Source of the DNA: DATMNI01 sp035570275 | GTDB taxonomy: Bacteria; Acidobacteriota; Terriglobia; Bryobacterales; Bryobacteraceae | Assembly (NCBI GenBank): GCA_035570275.1 | Contig: DATMNI010000085.1 | Coordinates: 1 to 50,614, forward strand | DNA: 50,614 nucleotides | Reading direction: 5' to 3' | Shown: positions 8,705 through 15,808 of the stretch, in pieces | Layout of the letters: the number at the start of each line of letters is the position of its first letter | Numbering within the stretch: the first letter of the stretch is position 1 | The notes under the pieces: generated by a model | Seen by the model: only the letters and a program-made list of their open reading frames with translations | Databases searched by the model: none | Told to the model about the DNA's origin: nothing | Translations under genes and position numbers: made by a program

Positions 8705-9157
8705 CCGCGCCTCGTACTGAAAGGGCTCCGCCGGATTCACCCGGATTCTGGTGAAAGCCGGATGACGGGGATTAATGAGCCAATTCGACTCGACCGGGGC
8801 CAGAGCCGAAGGAACGATCAGTATCGCCGCCCGCTCCTTTCGCTCGAATTCGTTACCGATTTCCGCCAGCGCCGGGGGAGAAGGGACTTGCCGCCAGTCC
8901 ACTGGCAATTGCTTCCGTGCGACTGATATTCGTGGCACATTGTCCGGGACGTCCGCCGTAACCACCACCAGATCCTTTGGCGGATCGTCGGAATCGAAGT
9001 GAACGAAGTATTCCAGCATCGCCAACGACAAGTGTTCAGCCGTGTAAGCGATCCTGACGCCTGGACTGGACCAGCGTCCGCCAAAGCGGTAGGCGCCTTC
9101 GCCATCGAGCGGCTTCTTGGAATACGGCTTCCGCAGGATTCGGAACACCCGGGTCAA
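8693..9157 (-). CDS. RES-domain toxin of a type II toxin-antitoxin pair
   Basis: The 154-residue protein shows the RES pattern: an early conserved Arg region (MTRVFRILRKPY), the GGRWSSPGVRIAYTAEHLSLAMLEYFVH block and a C-terminal NPRHPAF..I segment. Characterised RES toxins degrade NAD+ through a fold related to ADP-ribosyltransferases, so growth arrest by NAD+ depletion is the expected role. The start is a TTG at 9157 that overlaps the antitoxin stop by four bases (TTGA). Antitoxin-first gene order is standard for this family. Length and motifs look intact. Confidence 0.92.
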   Translation of the reverse strand: MTRVFRILRKPYSKKPLDGEGAYRFGGRWSSPGVRIAYTAEHLSLAMLEYFVHFDSDDPPKDLVVVTADVPDNVPRISVARKQLPVDWRQVPSPPALAEIGNEFERKERAAILIVPSALAPVESNWLINPRHPAFTRIRVNPAEPFQYEARFFR

Positions 9158-9588
9158 CTGACTCCGCCATACGCAATCCGGCCGAGAATGTTCTCAACCG
9201 CCCGGGCTCCCGGTTCCGTGTCCATCAACCCGAGCGGAACCTGCCCGCCCAGCGCCCGGTTGGGCCGTTTGAGCCATCGTGTCGCCGCCTGATCGTCGCC
9301 CAGATAGTGTTTGGCCAACGCCACAATCCGCGCCAGCCGGTACAGGCGGTCCGATTCAAACCGCGCCAATCGTCCTTCACGGCGCCGCCGTTGCAAGCTG
9401 CGGGGCGACAGATCCAAAGCCGTGGCTAACTCTTGCAGCGTGATGCCGGCCGACTGAGCCACCTCTTCGAGCGCTTTCTGAGGAAAGCCCTCACGAATGG
9501 CTGCCTGCAGGTCCGTTACCGTGTGCAGCGTTCGGCCGAGCACCGGCTCGCCGCCCAACTCTTCCGTAACCAAAAGTTCGTTTACCAT
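9154..9588 (-). CDS. Xre/MbcA/ParS-type antitoxin of the RES toxin
   Basis: From ATG 9588 the product is 144 residues. An Xre-like helix-turn-helix (GITLQELATALDLSPRSLQ) lies in the N-terminal half. The C-terminal domain has the toxin-binding signature in which a helix ends in GLMDTEPGARAVENILGRI, followed by AYG near the C-terminus. It should neutralise the RES toxin by blocking its active site and repress its own operon. A GTG 13 codons upstream (9627) is open, but it lies upstream of the likely -10 box and inside the candidate operator, so I favour 9588. Confidence 0.92.
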   Translation of the reverse strand: MVNELLVTEELGGEPVLGRTLHTVTDLQAAIREGFPQKALEEVAQSAGITLQELATALDLSPRSLQRRRREGRLARFESDRLYRLARIVALAKHYLGDDQAATRWLKRPNRALGGQVPLGLMDTEPGARAVENILGRIAYGGVS

Positions 9589-9598
9589 TCTGTCGCCT

Positions 9599-9617
9599 AG
9601 TATAGCGCCATTTGGCG
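9599..9617 (-). promoter_or_regulatory. Putative promoter and operator of the RES/Xre operon
   Basis: On the minus strand a perfect -10 box TATACT (9604-9599) sits 10 bases before the antitoxin ATG, so the transcript would be nearly leaderless. Immediately upstream is an inverted repeat with arms CGCCA and TGGCG around two bases (9606-9617). Its position against the -10 suits autorepression by the HTH antitoxin. Confidence 0.6.
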
Positions 9618-9839
9618 ATCCTTGCACTCCGGCGTTTGTGCGCCGCTTACTTCTCTACCAGCCTCGCCTTGGCTTCCCGTGCCCACGTCTGGTACACATA
9701 CCGATCCTTGTCCTGCTCCCACCTGCGCCGGCGGCAGGGCGTTCAACAGATCTTGCGCCACGGCTGGCACGTGGATGACAACTCCATTCAGGAAGCCCGG
9801 CGTCGGGCAGAGGCGATGGTACCAGAGTGAACCAACCTG

Positions 9840-10490
9840 CTACGTGATCACGCCTTTGCGGATCGCATATAGAATCAGTTCCGCTCCGCTGTGCAGATTC
9901 AACTTCTGCAGGATGTTGCCGCGGTGCGTCTCCACGGTGTAGAGGCTCAGGTTGAGAATCGCCGCCACATCCTTGTTGTTCCTCCCCTCAGCCAGCAGTT
10001 GCAGCACCTCGCGCTCGCGGGTGGTCAGCAAGTCGTAGCTGTCTTCCACCTGGCGCTCCCGCATCTGCAGCATATAGTCCTCCACCAGCATTTTGCTGAT
10101 AGCGGGGCTGAAGAAGGCTTTGCCCTCGCTCACCGCGATGACGGCGCCGATCAGGTCTTGCTCCGCCGAGTCCTTCAGCAGGTACGCCCGCGCGCCGGCC
10201 TTCAGCGCCTTCAGGACGTAGCCTTCATCGGAATGCATGCTGAGGAAGACCACCGCGGCGTGCGGCACCTTGGCCGCAATCTGGCGCGCGGCCTCGATGC
10301 CGTTGAGTATCGGCATGGCCACGTCCATCACCACCACGTCCGGCGCGTGTTGCTCGGCCAGGGCCACGGCCTCGCGTCCATCGGCCGCGTCGGCAATCAC
10401 GTGAAACCCGGCATGGCTCTCCAGCAGCAGGCGGAGCCCCTTGCGGACCACGGTGTGGTCGTCGGCCAGCACAATGCGGATGGTTTTCAT
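9840..10490 (-). CDS. NarL/FixJ-family response regulator
   Basis: The 216-residue protein has a receiver domain (residues 1-120) with DD near position 10, the phospho-acceptor in VVVMDVAMPI and the conserved Lys in YLLKDSA. A LuxR-type helix-turn-helix follows (LTTREREVLQLLAEG to YTVETHRGNILQKL, about 150-205). It is a DNA-binding output regulator paired with the kinase whose stop overlaps its ATG by four bases. Both genes run on the minus strand. The signal and targets are not evident from neighbours. Confidence 0.95.
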   Translation of the reverse strand: MKTIRIVLADDHTVVRKGLRLLLESHAGFHVIADAADGREAVALAEQHAPDVVVMDVAMPILNGIEAARQIAAKVPHAAVVFLSMHSDEGYVLKALKAGARAYLLKDSAEQDLIGAVIAVSEGKAFFSPAISKMLVEDYMLQMRERQVEDSYDLLTTREREVLQLLAEGRNNKDVAAILNLSLYTVETHRGNILQKLNLHSGAELILYAIRKGVIT

Positions 10491-11848
10491 GCCGGCTGCT
10501 TCCCGGCCAGCGGCAGCGTCACCCGCAACAGCGTGCCGCGGCCGGGCGCCGATTCCACCGCCAGTCTTCCATCCAGGTAGCCGACCCGCTCCTCCATGCC
10601 GAGCAGCCCCATGCCGCGCACCTGGCGGGCATCGAAGCCCCTGCCATCGTCCTCCACCGTCAGCCGCAGTTCGCCGGACCCCTGCCGCACCTGAATGTTC
10701 ACGTTATGCGCTCCCGAATGCTGCACGCAGTTGTGCAGCGCCTCCTGCACGATACGGTAGACGCATGTCTTGTGATCCTCCGGAAGGTCTTCGGCCACCT
10801 GGTCCGCATCCACCTTTACCCACAAGCCGCCGCGTTTGGAAACCTCGCGCGCCTGCCACTGCAGGGCCGGCACCAAACCCAGATCGTCCAGCATGGAAGG
10901 CCGCAGCAACAACGCCATATTGCGCACCACGCTGATGGAGCCCTCCACCTGTTTCTTGATCTCATCAGCCTTGGCGGCAACCGCGTCGTTGTTGGCGGTG
11001 CGGATGAGAGTAGACAGGTTGGCCATCTCCACCAGCACGCCCGTCAGCGCCTGGCCCACTTCGTCGTGCAGTTCGCGGGAAATCGACCGCCGCTCGTTCT
11101 CCTGCGCCTCCAGCAGCCGCGCCGAAAGCTGTTGCAACTCCGCGCGCGCCGTGGCAATTTCGGTAAAGTGGCGCGCCGTTTCCGTCTCCAAAGCCAGAAT
11201 CTTGCGAACGCTGAAGGCAGCCAGCAGAAGGCCCAGCCCGATGGTCAGCCCAATGGCGATTCCCAGCCGCCCCCGGAAGGTGGTAAAGATGGCTGCAACC
11301 CGCACCTTGCCGTCGTTAAGCTGCGACTCGTTGATGGCGCGGATCTGGTCCGCAATTCCCAGCATCGCCATGCGCCGGGGAAAGACCTCGTCGCGCAGGA
11401 AGAGATAGCCGTCCCGCTGCCGCTGGCTGGTGGTCCACTGGAAGACCGGCTCCAGCACGCGCCAATAGGCATCCAGTTCCTGCGTCAACACGTGGAACGG
11501 CCCAGCCTCCCGTGCGTTCAGCAGCGTCCGGTACTCGCCCAATGCCGCGTCCATGTCCTTCCTGCTTTCGCGCAGGCTATACCGGTGCCCCTCGGCCTTA
11601 CCGCTCTCCGGCTCCAGCAGGTAGTCTCTCACGTAGGTGCCGGAGACGTAGACGTCGCCGCGAATCCGTTCCAGCAGCCGGGTGCGCAGCAGGAAATCCT
11701 CGCGGATATTATCATTCGCCGCTTGGATCTCGCGCAGCGACCGGACGCTATCGAGGCCCGCGAAAGCCATCAGAAGCAGCAGTCCGCCGAAGCCGGCCAC
11801 CAGCACGTGGCGGCTGTGGAGCGACAAGACTTCAGCGGGTCGGGCCAT
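10487..11848 (-). CDS. NarX/DegS-type sensor histidine kinase
   Basis: The 453-residue protein has a first transmembrane helix at about 15-33, a roughly 170-residue extracytoplasmic four-helix-bundle-like sensor, a second helix at about 205-225, then a coiled coil. A HisKA_3 dimerisation domain follows, with the phospho-acceptor His in ERRSISRELHDEVGQALT. The HATPase domain contains LHNCVQHS, DDGRGF and GMGLLGMEERV. The architecture matches NarL-partner kinases, and the sensor resembles chemoreceptor-like helical bundles. The gene is divergent from dinB across a 180-base gap and overlaps the regulator by four bases. Confidence 0.94.
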   Translation of the reverse strand: MARPAEVLSLHSRHVLVAGFGGLLLLMAFAGLDSVRSLREIQAANDNIREDFLLRTRLLERIRGDVYVSGTYVRDYLLEPESGKAEGHRYSLRESRKDMDAALGEYRTLLNAREAGPFHVLTQELDAYWRVLEPVFQWTTSQRQRDGYLFLRDEVFPRRMAMLGIADQIRAINESQLNDGKVRVAAIFTTFRGRLGIAIGLTIGLGLLLAAFSVRKILALETETARHFTEIATARAELQQLSARLLEAQENERRSISRELHDEVGQALTGVLVEMANLSTLIRTANNDAVAAKADEIKKQVEGSISVVRNMALLLRPSMLDDLGLVPALQWQAREVSKRGGLWVKVDADQVAEDLPEDHKTCVYRIVQEALHNCVQHSGAHNVNIQVRQGSGELRLTVEDDGRGFDARQVRGMGLLGMEERVGYLDGRLAVESAPGRGTLLRVTLPLAGKQPA

Positions 11849-11954
11849 GCTTCATCGTACACTTGTGGGGCCGTTGGTTAACCCGGGTTGGTGGCCAACC
11901 TGCGACGGCTTGTTGGTCCGCCTCTGGCGCCCTGCGGGCGGCAATAAACCCAGG

Positions 11955-12019
11955 CCGGCTCGCTGCCGCATCGCGCGGGCGGATTCGCAATCCGCCGCAG
12001 GATACCATCCCTGCCCCAC
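11955..12019 (+). repeat. Palindromic intergenic repeat, copy A (partial)
   Basis: This contains the stem GGCGGATTCGCAATCCGCC (11978-11996) preceded by the CTCGCTGCCGCATCGCG leader found in copies D and F and followed by a degraded second stem and CTGCCCCACA. It lies just upstream of the dinB-family start codon at 12029. A further imperfect palindrome (GGTTGGTGGCCAACC) occurs at about 11886. Confidence 0.8.
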
Positions 12020-12028
12020 AATAGGGTT

Positions 12029-12550
12029 ATGGAATTCCAGATCGCACAAGCCATCGAAGTCCTCGAACGAACGCCGGTCGCCATTTCCGGGCTGCTGCGC
12101 GGCGTTTCGGATGTCTGGCTGAACGCCCGCGAAGGGCCGGACACCTTCAGCGCGATCGACGTTCTGGGCCACCTCATTTACGGCGAGCAAGCCGACTGGA
12201 TACCACGTGCGCGGATCATCCTGGAGTGTGGCCCGGCCAAGACCTTCGAGCCGTTTGACCGGCGTGGCTTCGGATCTATCGTCGATGGCCAATCCGGCGA
12301 AGCTTTGCTCAGCCAGTTTGCCGAATTGCGCCGGGAGAGTCTGCTGGCGTTGCGCGGGTTCGACCTGGATGAAAGGCGGCTCGATTCCGCGGGCACCCAC
12401 CCGGCGCTGGGCCGCGTCACCTTGCGCCAACTGATCGCCACTTGGGTGGCGCATGACCTGGGCCACATCGCGCAGATCGTGCGCGTGATGGCCAGGCAGT
12501 ACGGCGAGGCGGTGGGGCCCTGGCGGGAGTATCTGACGATCGTGAAGTAG
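12029..12550 (+). CDS. DinB-family protein
   Basis: The 173-residue protein is predicted to be a four-helix bundle of the DinB/YfiT type. It has the pattern seen in DinB_2 members: a conserved His in the second helix (IDVLGHLIYGEQADW) and a C-terminal pair in WVAHDLGHIAQIVRVMARQY, which would form the three-His metal site. Relatives include thiol-dependent transferases, but most members have unknown roles, so no substrate is assigned. The ATG at 12029 directly follows a palindromic repeat that may occupy its upstream region. Confidence 0.88.
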   Translation: MEFQIAQAIEVLERTPVAISGLLRGVSDVWLNAREGPDTFSAIDVLGHLIYGEQADWIPRARIILECGPAKTFEPFDRRGFGSIVDGQSGEALLSQFAELRRESLLALRGFDLDERRLDSAGTHPALGRVTLRQLIATWVAHDLGHIAQIVRVMARQYGEAVGPWREYLTIVK

Positions 12551-12802
12551 CCAGGCCCCTCAGCGCCGCGCGGCCGGCCAAATGATCGTTGGCCCGTGCT
12601 CTCCCATGGCCCCCAGGGTCTTCTTCGATGGTCGTTCGCGAGCCGTTCCTTACGATAGGACGATTCGTCCGCGATCGGAATCCGAATCTCGTCAGCCACG
12701 GCAAACTTCCGCCGTCTTTTGGAACAATCTGTGTGTCTATCCAGCGCGGAGGCGCATGCCGCAGCACCTGCGAACCGGACATCAAAATGCTAAAATCCTG
12801 AG

Positions 12803-12913
12803 GTGGAAAACCGCACGGAACCGAAGAGCCTGGGCCAATGGGTCCGCTACATCGTCGTGGCCCTGATCGCCCTCTTCCTTGTCTGGTGGATGCTGCGACT
12901 CTACGTTCTCTGA
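12803..12913 (+). CDS. Tiny single-span membrane protein (36 residues)
   Basis: GTG 12803 opens a 36-codon frame with a charged N-terminus (MENRTEPKSLGQWVRY) and one strong hydrophobic helix (IVVALIALFLVWWMLRLYVL) that ends the protein. A charged head followed by a single aromatic-rich span looks like a genuine small membrane protein rather than chance, since random GC-rich frames here are Arg/Pro-rich. GAGG overlaps the start region, so the ribosome site is not ideal. It lies alone in the gap between the dinB-family gene and the IS66/PIN remnant. Function unknown. Confidence 0.5.
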   Translation: MENRTEPKSLGQWVRYIVVALIALFLVWWMLRLYVL

Positions 12914-13008
12914 GCGCGCCAGCGACGGTGAAGACGTCGTCCTGCCCATTATCCGGGCAAATCACGCTAAGACTAGAATAAGAGGAAGTTAAATAATAAG
13001 TTGGACAT

Positions 13009-13536
13009 TTGAGTGAAGCCCACAAGAAAAAGACAGGAATTCACGCAAAGCCGGTAGACTTTATGAGTTTGATCCATACCTGCGAGCTGACCGGCGTCAA
13101 TCCGTTCGACTACGGAACCGTGATTGTGCCGGGTGCGGTTTGGACCGAATTACAAGCGGAAGCGACCCCTCTTGTGGTCAAGACCTGGCTGGCGGACCCT
13201 CCCGACCGGCTACAGGTGCGTTCTTCGACCGTAAGCCTCCCATACGACCCCGCTCTCGACGCTCTAGACGCCGGAGAACGGGAGGCAATCCAACTGGCGT
13301 CGGAATTGCAGGCGGATCTGCTGCTGATGGATGACCGCGAGGGCCGCTCGTTCGCGATACGCCGCCAGTTGCCGGTCACCGGCACTTTAGGCGTACTGGA
13401 GAGAGCCGATGTCGTTGGCATCCTCGGTAATCTCCCGTCGACGCTGGCTCGGTTGGAAGCGAGCGGCTTCTATTTGTCGGTCAGGCTGCGGGATTCCGTT
13501 CTCACGCGCTATCGAAACCGGCACGATATCGGTTGA
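13009..13536 (+). pseudogene. Chimera of an IS66 transposase tail and a DUF3368 PIN-like toxin
   Basis: The 175-codon open frame joins two unrelated parts. Residues about 17-36 (DFMSLIHTCELTGVNPFDY) match the C-terminal region of IS66-type TnpC transposases. From about residue 37 (GTVIVPGAVWTEL to the end) it matches DUF3368 PIN-like proteins, including the central LDAGEREAIQLASEL and LLLMDDREGRSFA blocks. The PIN part lacks the normal N-terminus that carries the first catalytic Asp, so nuclease activity is doubtful. The start would be a TTG. No partner antitoxin gene is adjacent. I read this as a deletion or insertion junction, although the fused frame remains open. Confidence 0.7.
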
Positions 13537-13828
13537 CCCCCGGGGCAACATCATGGCTGCTCGGAGTTTGGCCGGAAGGGCCTCGCCGGCACGCCAGCAT
13601 TCGGATGCAGACGATGCGATCCGAGCAGTCGGCCCACACTGCCCAGAATGCCGCTTCTGACCAATTACGAGGTCACCGGTTGGCGGGATCGATCTGAGCT
13701 TTGTACGAGTGGCCGACCATCTGGTCGAAGCAGCTCCGAACGTTGCGGCGAAGGCGTCTCGGCCAGTTTCCGATAACGCCTTCTATCGCGCACGACATCG
13801 CGAACGAGGAGTTCGATAGACTTCGTGT
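13537..13828. other. Intergenic stretch with no firm gene
   Basis: About 290 bases between the chimera and the carboxypeptidase-regulatory gene. One plus-strand frame near 13688-13819 reads like the tail of a soluble protein (FVRVADHLVEAAPNVAA and following) but has no start and no family I recognise. It may be a gene fragment. Confidence 0.35.
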
Positions 13829-14731
13829 ATGGCCATGCGGAGCGTAGCTTTATTACTGCCTTTCGCCCTAGCTGCGGCGTTCGAGCAACAGCCTCTACTA
13901 CAGGAGGAACGGGGACGAATCGAGGGCCGAGTTTTGAGCGCTGTCACGGGCGAGCCGCTGAACAAGGCTAGCATCATGCTGCAACACAATGGGCCTTCAG
14001 TGGACGAGTCGGTCTCGGCGACGTCCGATCCCCAGGGGTATTTCTCATTCAGCGATGTCACGCCGGGATCCTATTTCCTTCGGGCGCAGCGCAACGGTTT
14101 CTTAGCTGCCCAATATGGAGCTCAGACTACTGGTACGCTCGGCACTGTTCTCAAAGTCGCCGCCGGACAGACCATCAAGGGCGTTATGACCGTACTGATT
14201 CCCGCGGCTGTGATCACAGGGCGTGTACTCGACGGAGACGGCGATCCGCTGCCGTTCGCGAGGGCACAGTTAATGCGCTACGCCTACTACGGAATCCACC
14301 GCCAGCTTGAGGTGCTGTTCGGCGCTGAGACAAATGAGCTGGGCGAATATCATATTTTCGGAGTGGCACCAGGGAGGTATTTCCTGAAGGCTAGCCATTC
14401 CGGGCCGGTCAACATCCCGGGCGAGGAATACATTCCTGTCTACTATCCGAACGCCTCCGATGCCGGTGTCGCGTCACAGATGCAGGTTTCGGCGGGATCT
14501 CAGATTCGGGGCATTGATCTCAAACTCGTCAAGGCGCAGACGTTCCGGATCAGTGGTCGGGTCGAACGCAGCGCTGCCAATCGGCCTATGCCCTTCTTCT
14601 CTCTGACCATCACGCCACGACACAGTGATTGGATGGACCCTGGTTTCATGAAGCCCATTGAGAAGTCCGGGAGTCTGTCACAATCCGGGAGAATAGCCGG
14701 GAGACGGTGGAACTTAGGCGACACGGAATAA
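13829..14731 (+). CDS. Secreted carboxypeptidase-regulatory-domain protein, 3' truncated
   Basis: The 300-residue product starts with a signal peptide (MAMRSVALLLPFALAAAF). It contains two beta-sandwich carboxypeptidase regulatory-like domains: the first with GRIEGRVLSAVTGEPL and PGSYFLRAQRNGF, the second with ITGRVLDGDGDPLPFARAQL and PGRYFLKASH. A third begins at ISGRVERSAANRP. Such domains are common in exported acidobacterial proteins and probably bind carbohydrate or act as spacers. The third domain stops abruptly in a non-homologous tail (SLSQSGRIAGRRWNL), 18 bases before the end of a transposase remnant, so the gene was probably cut by an insertion. Confidence 0.75.
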   Translation: MAMRSVALLLPFALAAAFEQQPLLQEERGRIEGRVLSAVTGEPLNKASIMLQHNGPSVDESVSATSDPQGYFSFSDVTPGSYFLRAQRNGFLAAQYGAQTTGTLGTVLKVAAGQTIKGVMTVLIPAAVITGRVLDGDGDPLPFARAQLMRYAYYGIHRQLEVLFGAETNELGEYHIFGVAPGRYFLKASHSGPVNIPGEEYIPVYYPNASDAGVASQMQVSAGSQIRGIDLKLVKAQTFRISGRVERSAANRPMPFFSLTITPRHSDWMDPGFMKPIEKSGSLSQSGRIAGRRWNLGDTE

Positions 14732-14749
14732 TTAAATGAACAGTTGCGA

Positions 14750-14980
14750 TTAGGTATCACGTGGTGACAGTGTGTAGTTCCAGGCCGGATGAGTCTTGTG
14801 CCGACGGATGCGGAGCTTCTGCATCTGTTCGTCCGAGATTGGAACACCTGTTTCATATTCGTTGGTGTCCAGAACAGCTTTGACCCTCAGGCCACTCTTG
14901 GTCCGGGTCGCTCCGATGAGATTGATGACCGCTTCATAGTTCCAGAGCGGCTGGCCTTTCCAGGTGAGGCTGATGAACAT
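14750..14980 (-). pseudogene. C-terminal remnant of an ISAzo13-type transposase
   Basis: The last 76 codons of this minus-strand frame show the C-terminal pattern of ISAzo13-family transposases: WKGQPLWNYEAVINLIGAT, KAVLDTNEYETGVPISDEQM, and the closing HPAWNYTLSPR. The upstream catalytic part is absent; frames beyond 14980 carry no transposase similarity. AT-rich sequence just after the stop (about 14731-14745) may mark the element end, next to the truncated gene. Non-functional relic. Confidence 0.7.
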
Positions 14981-15151
14981 GCTGCAATCGCTTGGCCGCC
15001 TCGTTGTGGTGGTGCTCGTGGGTGTGTGCGGCGCAATTGGGAAGTATGCCCCGCGGCAGTCACGCCGAAATCGCTTTTCTTTTCCCCTTCCTCGTGTGCT
15101 TACACACCCAGGCTGCCCCACCCAAGCCTCAGGGACGATAACCTGAAGGAC

Positions 15152-15808
15152 GTGGATACGCATTTCCGCGAAATCGCCGCTTTGCTGCTGCTATCCCTGG
15201 CACCCGCCCGGGCGGACATCATCGATCGCGTGGCCGTCTCGGTGGGGAATCGCGTGATCACAGCCAGCGGCCTGGACCGCCAGCTCCGCGTGGCCGCCTT
15301 TCAGGATGGCGTGAAGCCCGATTTCTCGCCGGCCGTCCGGCGCGCCGCAGCCGAGCGCATGGTGGAGCAGAAACTCATCGAGTTCGAACTTGCCAACAGC
15401 CGTTATCCCCTTCCCGGCGTCGCGGAATTGACGCCGGCCATCGAACAGTTCAAGAAAGACCACTTCCCAAACGAAGCGGCCTACCAGCAGGCTCTCGCCG
15501 AATACGGTATCACCGAGGAGGATTTCAAGGATCTGCTGCTTTGGCAGCGCACGCTGCTCCTGTTCATCGAAATCCGTTTTGAAGCCGGCGCCACGGTAAC
15601 CGACCAGGAGATTCAGGACTACTTTGACAAAACGGTGAAGCCCGCGGCCGAGGTCGCGCATCCCGGCCAACCGGTGGACCTGGAGGATTATCGCGACCAG
15701 ATCGAAACGACGATTGCCGGCCAGCGCGCCGATAAGCAAATGGATACCTGGCTGCACGAAGCTCGCAAACGGACGGAGATTGTCTATCACGACGAGGTGT
15801 TTCAGTGA
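15152..15808 (+). CDS. SurA-N-like periplasmic chaperone without PPIase domain
   Basis: From GTG 15152 the product is 218 residues with a signal peptide (MDTHFREIAALLLLSLAPARA). The mature part matches the SurA N-terminal chaperone region: IIDRVAVSVGNRVITASGLDRQLR, then helical segments including RMVEQKLIEFELA and ITEEDFKDLLLWQRTLLLFIEIRF, then a C-terminal helix. No parvulin domain is present, so it is a chaperone-only version. It overlaps the TamB-like gene by four bases (GTGA), consistent with a shared role in outer-membrane protein assembly. The frame is open further upstream through the transposase remnant, but a signal peptide begins here. Confidence 0.8.
   Translation: MDTHFREIAALLLLSLAPARADIIDRVAVSVGNRVITASGLDRQLRVAAFQDGVKPDFSPAVRRAAAERMVEQKLIEFELANSRYPLPGVAELTPAIEQFKKDHFPNEAAYQQALAEYGITEEDFKDLLLWQRTLLLFIEIRFEAGATVTDQEIQDYFDKTVKPAAEVAHPGQPVDLEDYRDQIETTIAGQRADKQMDTWLHEARKRTEIVYHDEVFQ

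Noticed and set aside
9612..9830. Plus-strand frame ending in a helical segment (ILRHGWHVDDNSIQEARRRAEAMVPE region)
   Set aside because: The tail looks protein-like, but the start is missing and no family is recognised; it overlaps the antitoxin promoter, so at most it is a fragment.
10706..11881. A 391-codon plus-strand frame opposite the NarX-type kinase
   Set aside because: Gln/His/Arg-rich antisense composition with no domain; the minus-strand kinase has all expected motifs.
12417..13025. Minus-strand frames between dinB and the IS66/PIN chimera
   Set aside because: No family character, no ribosome site, and they overlap dinB antisense.
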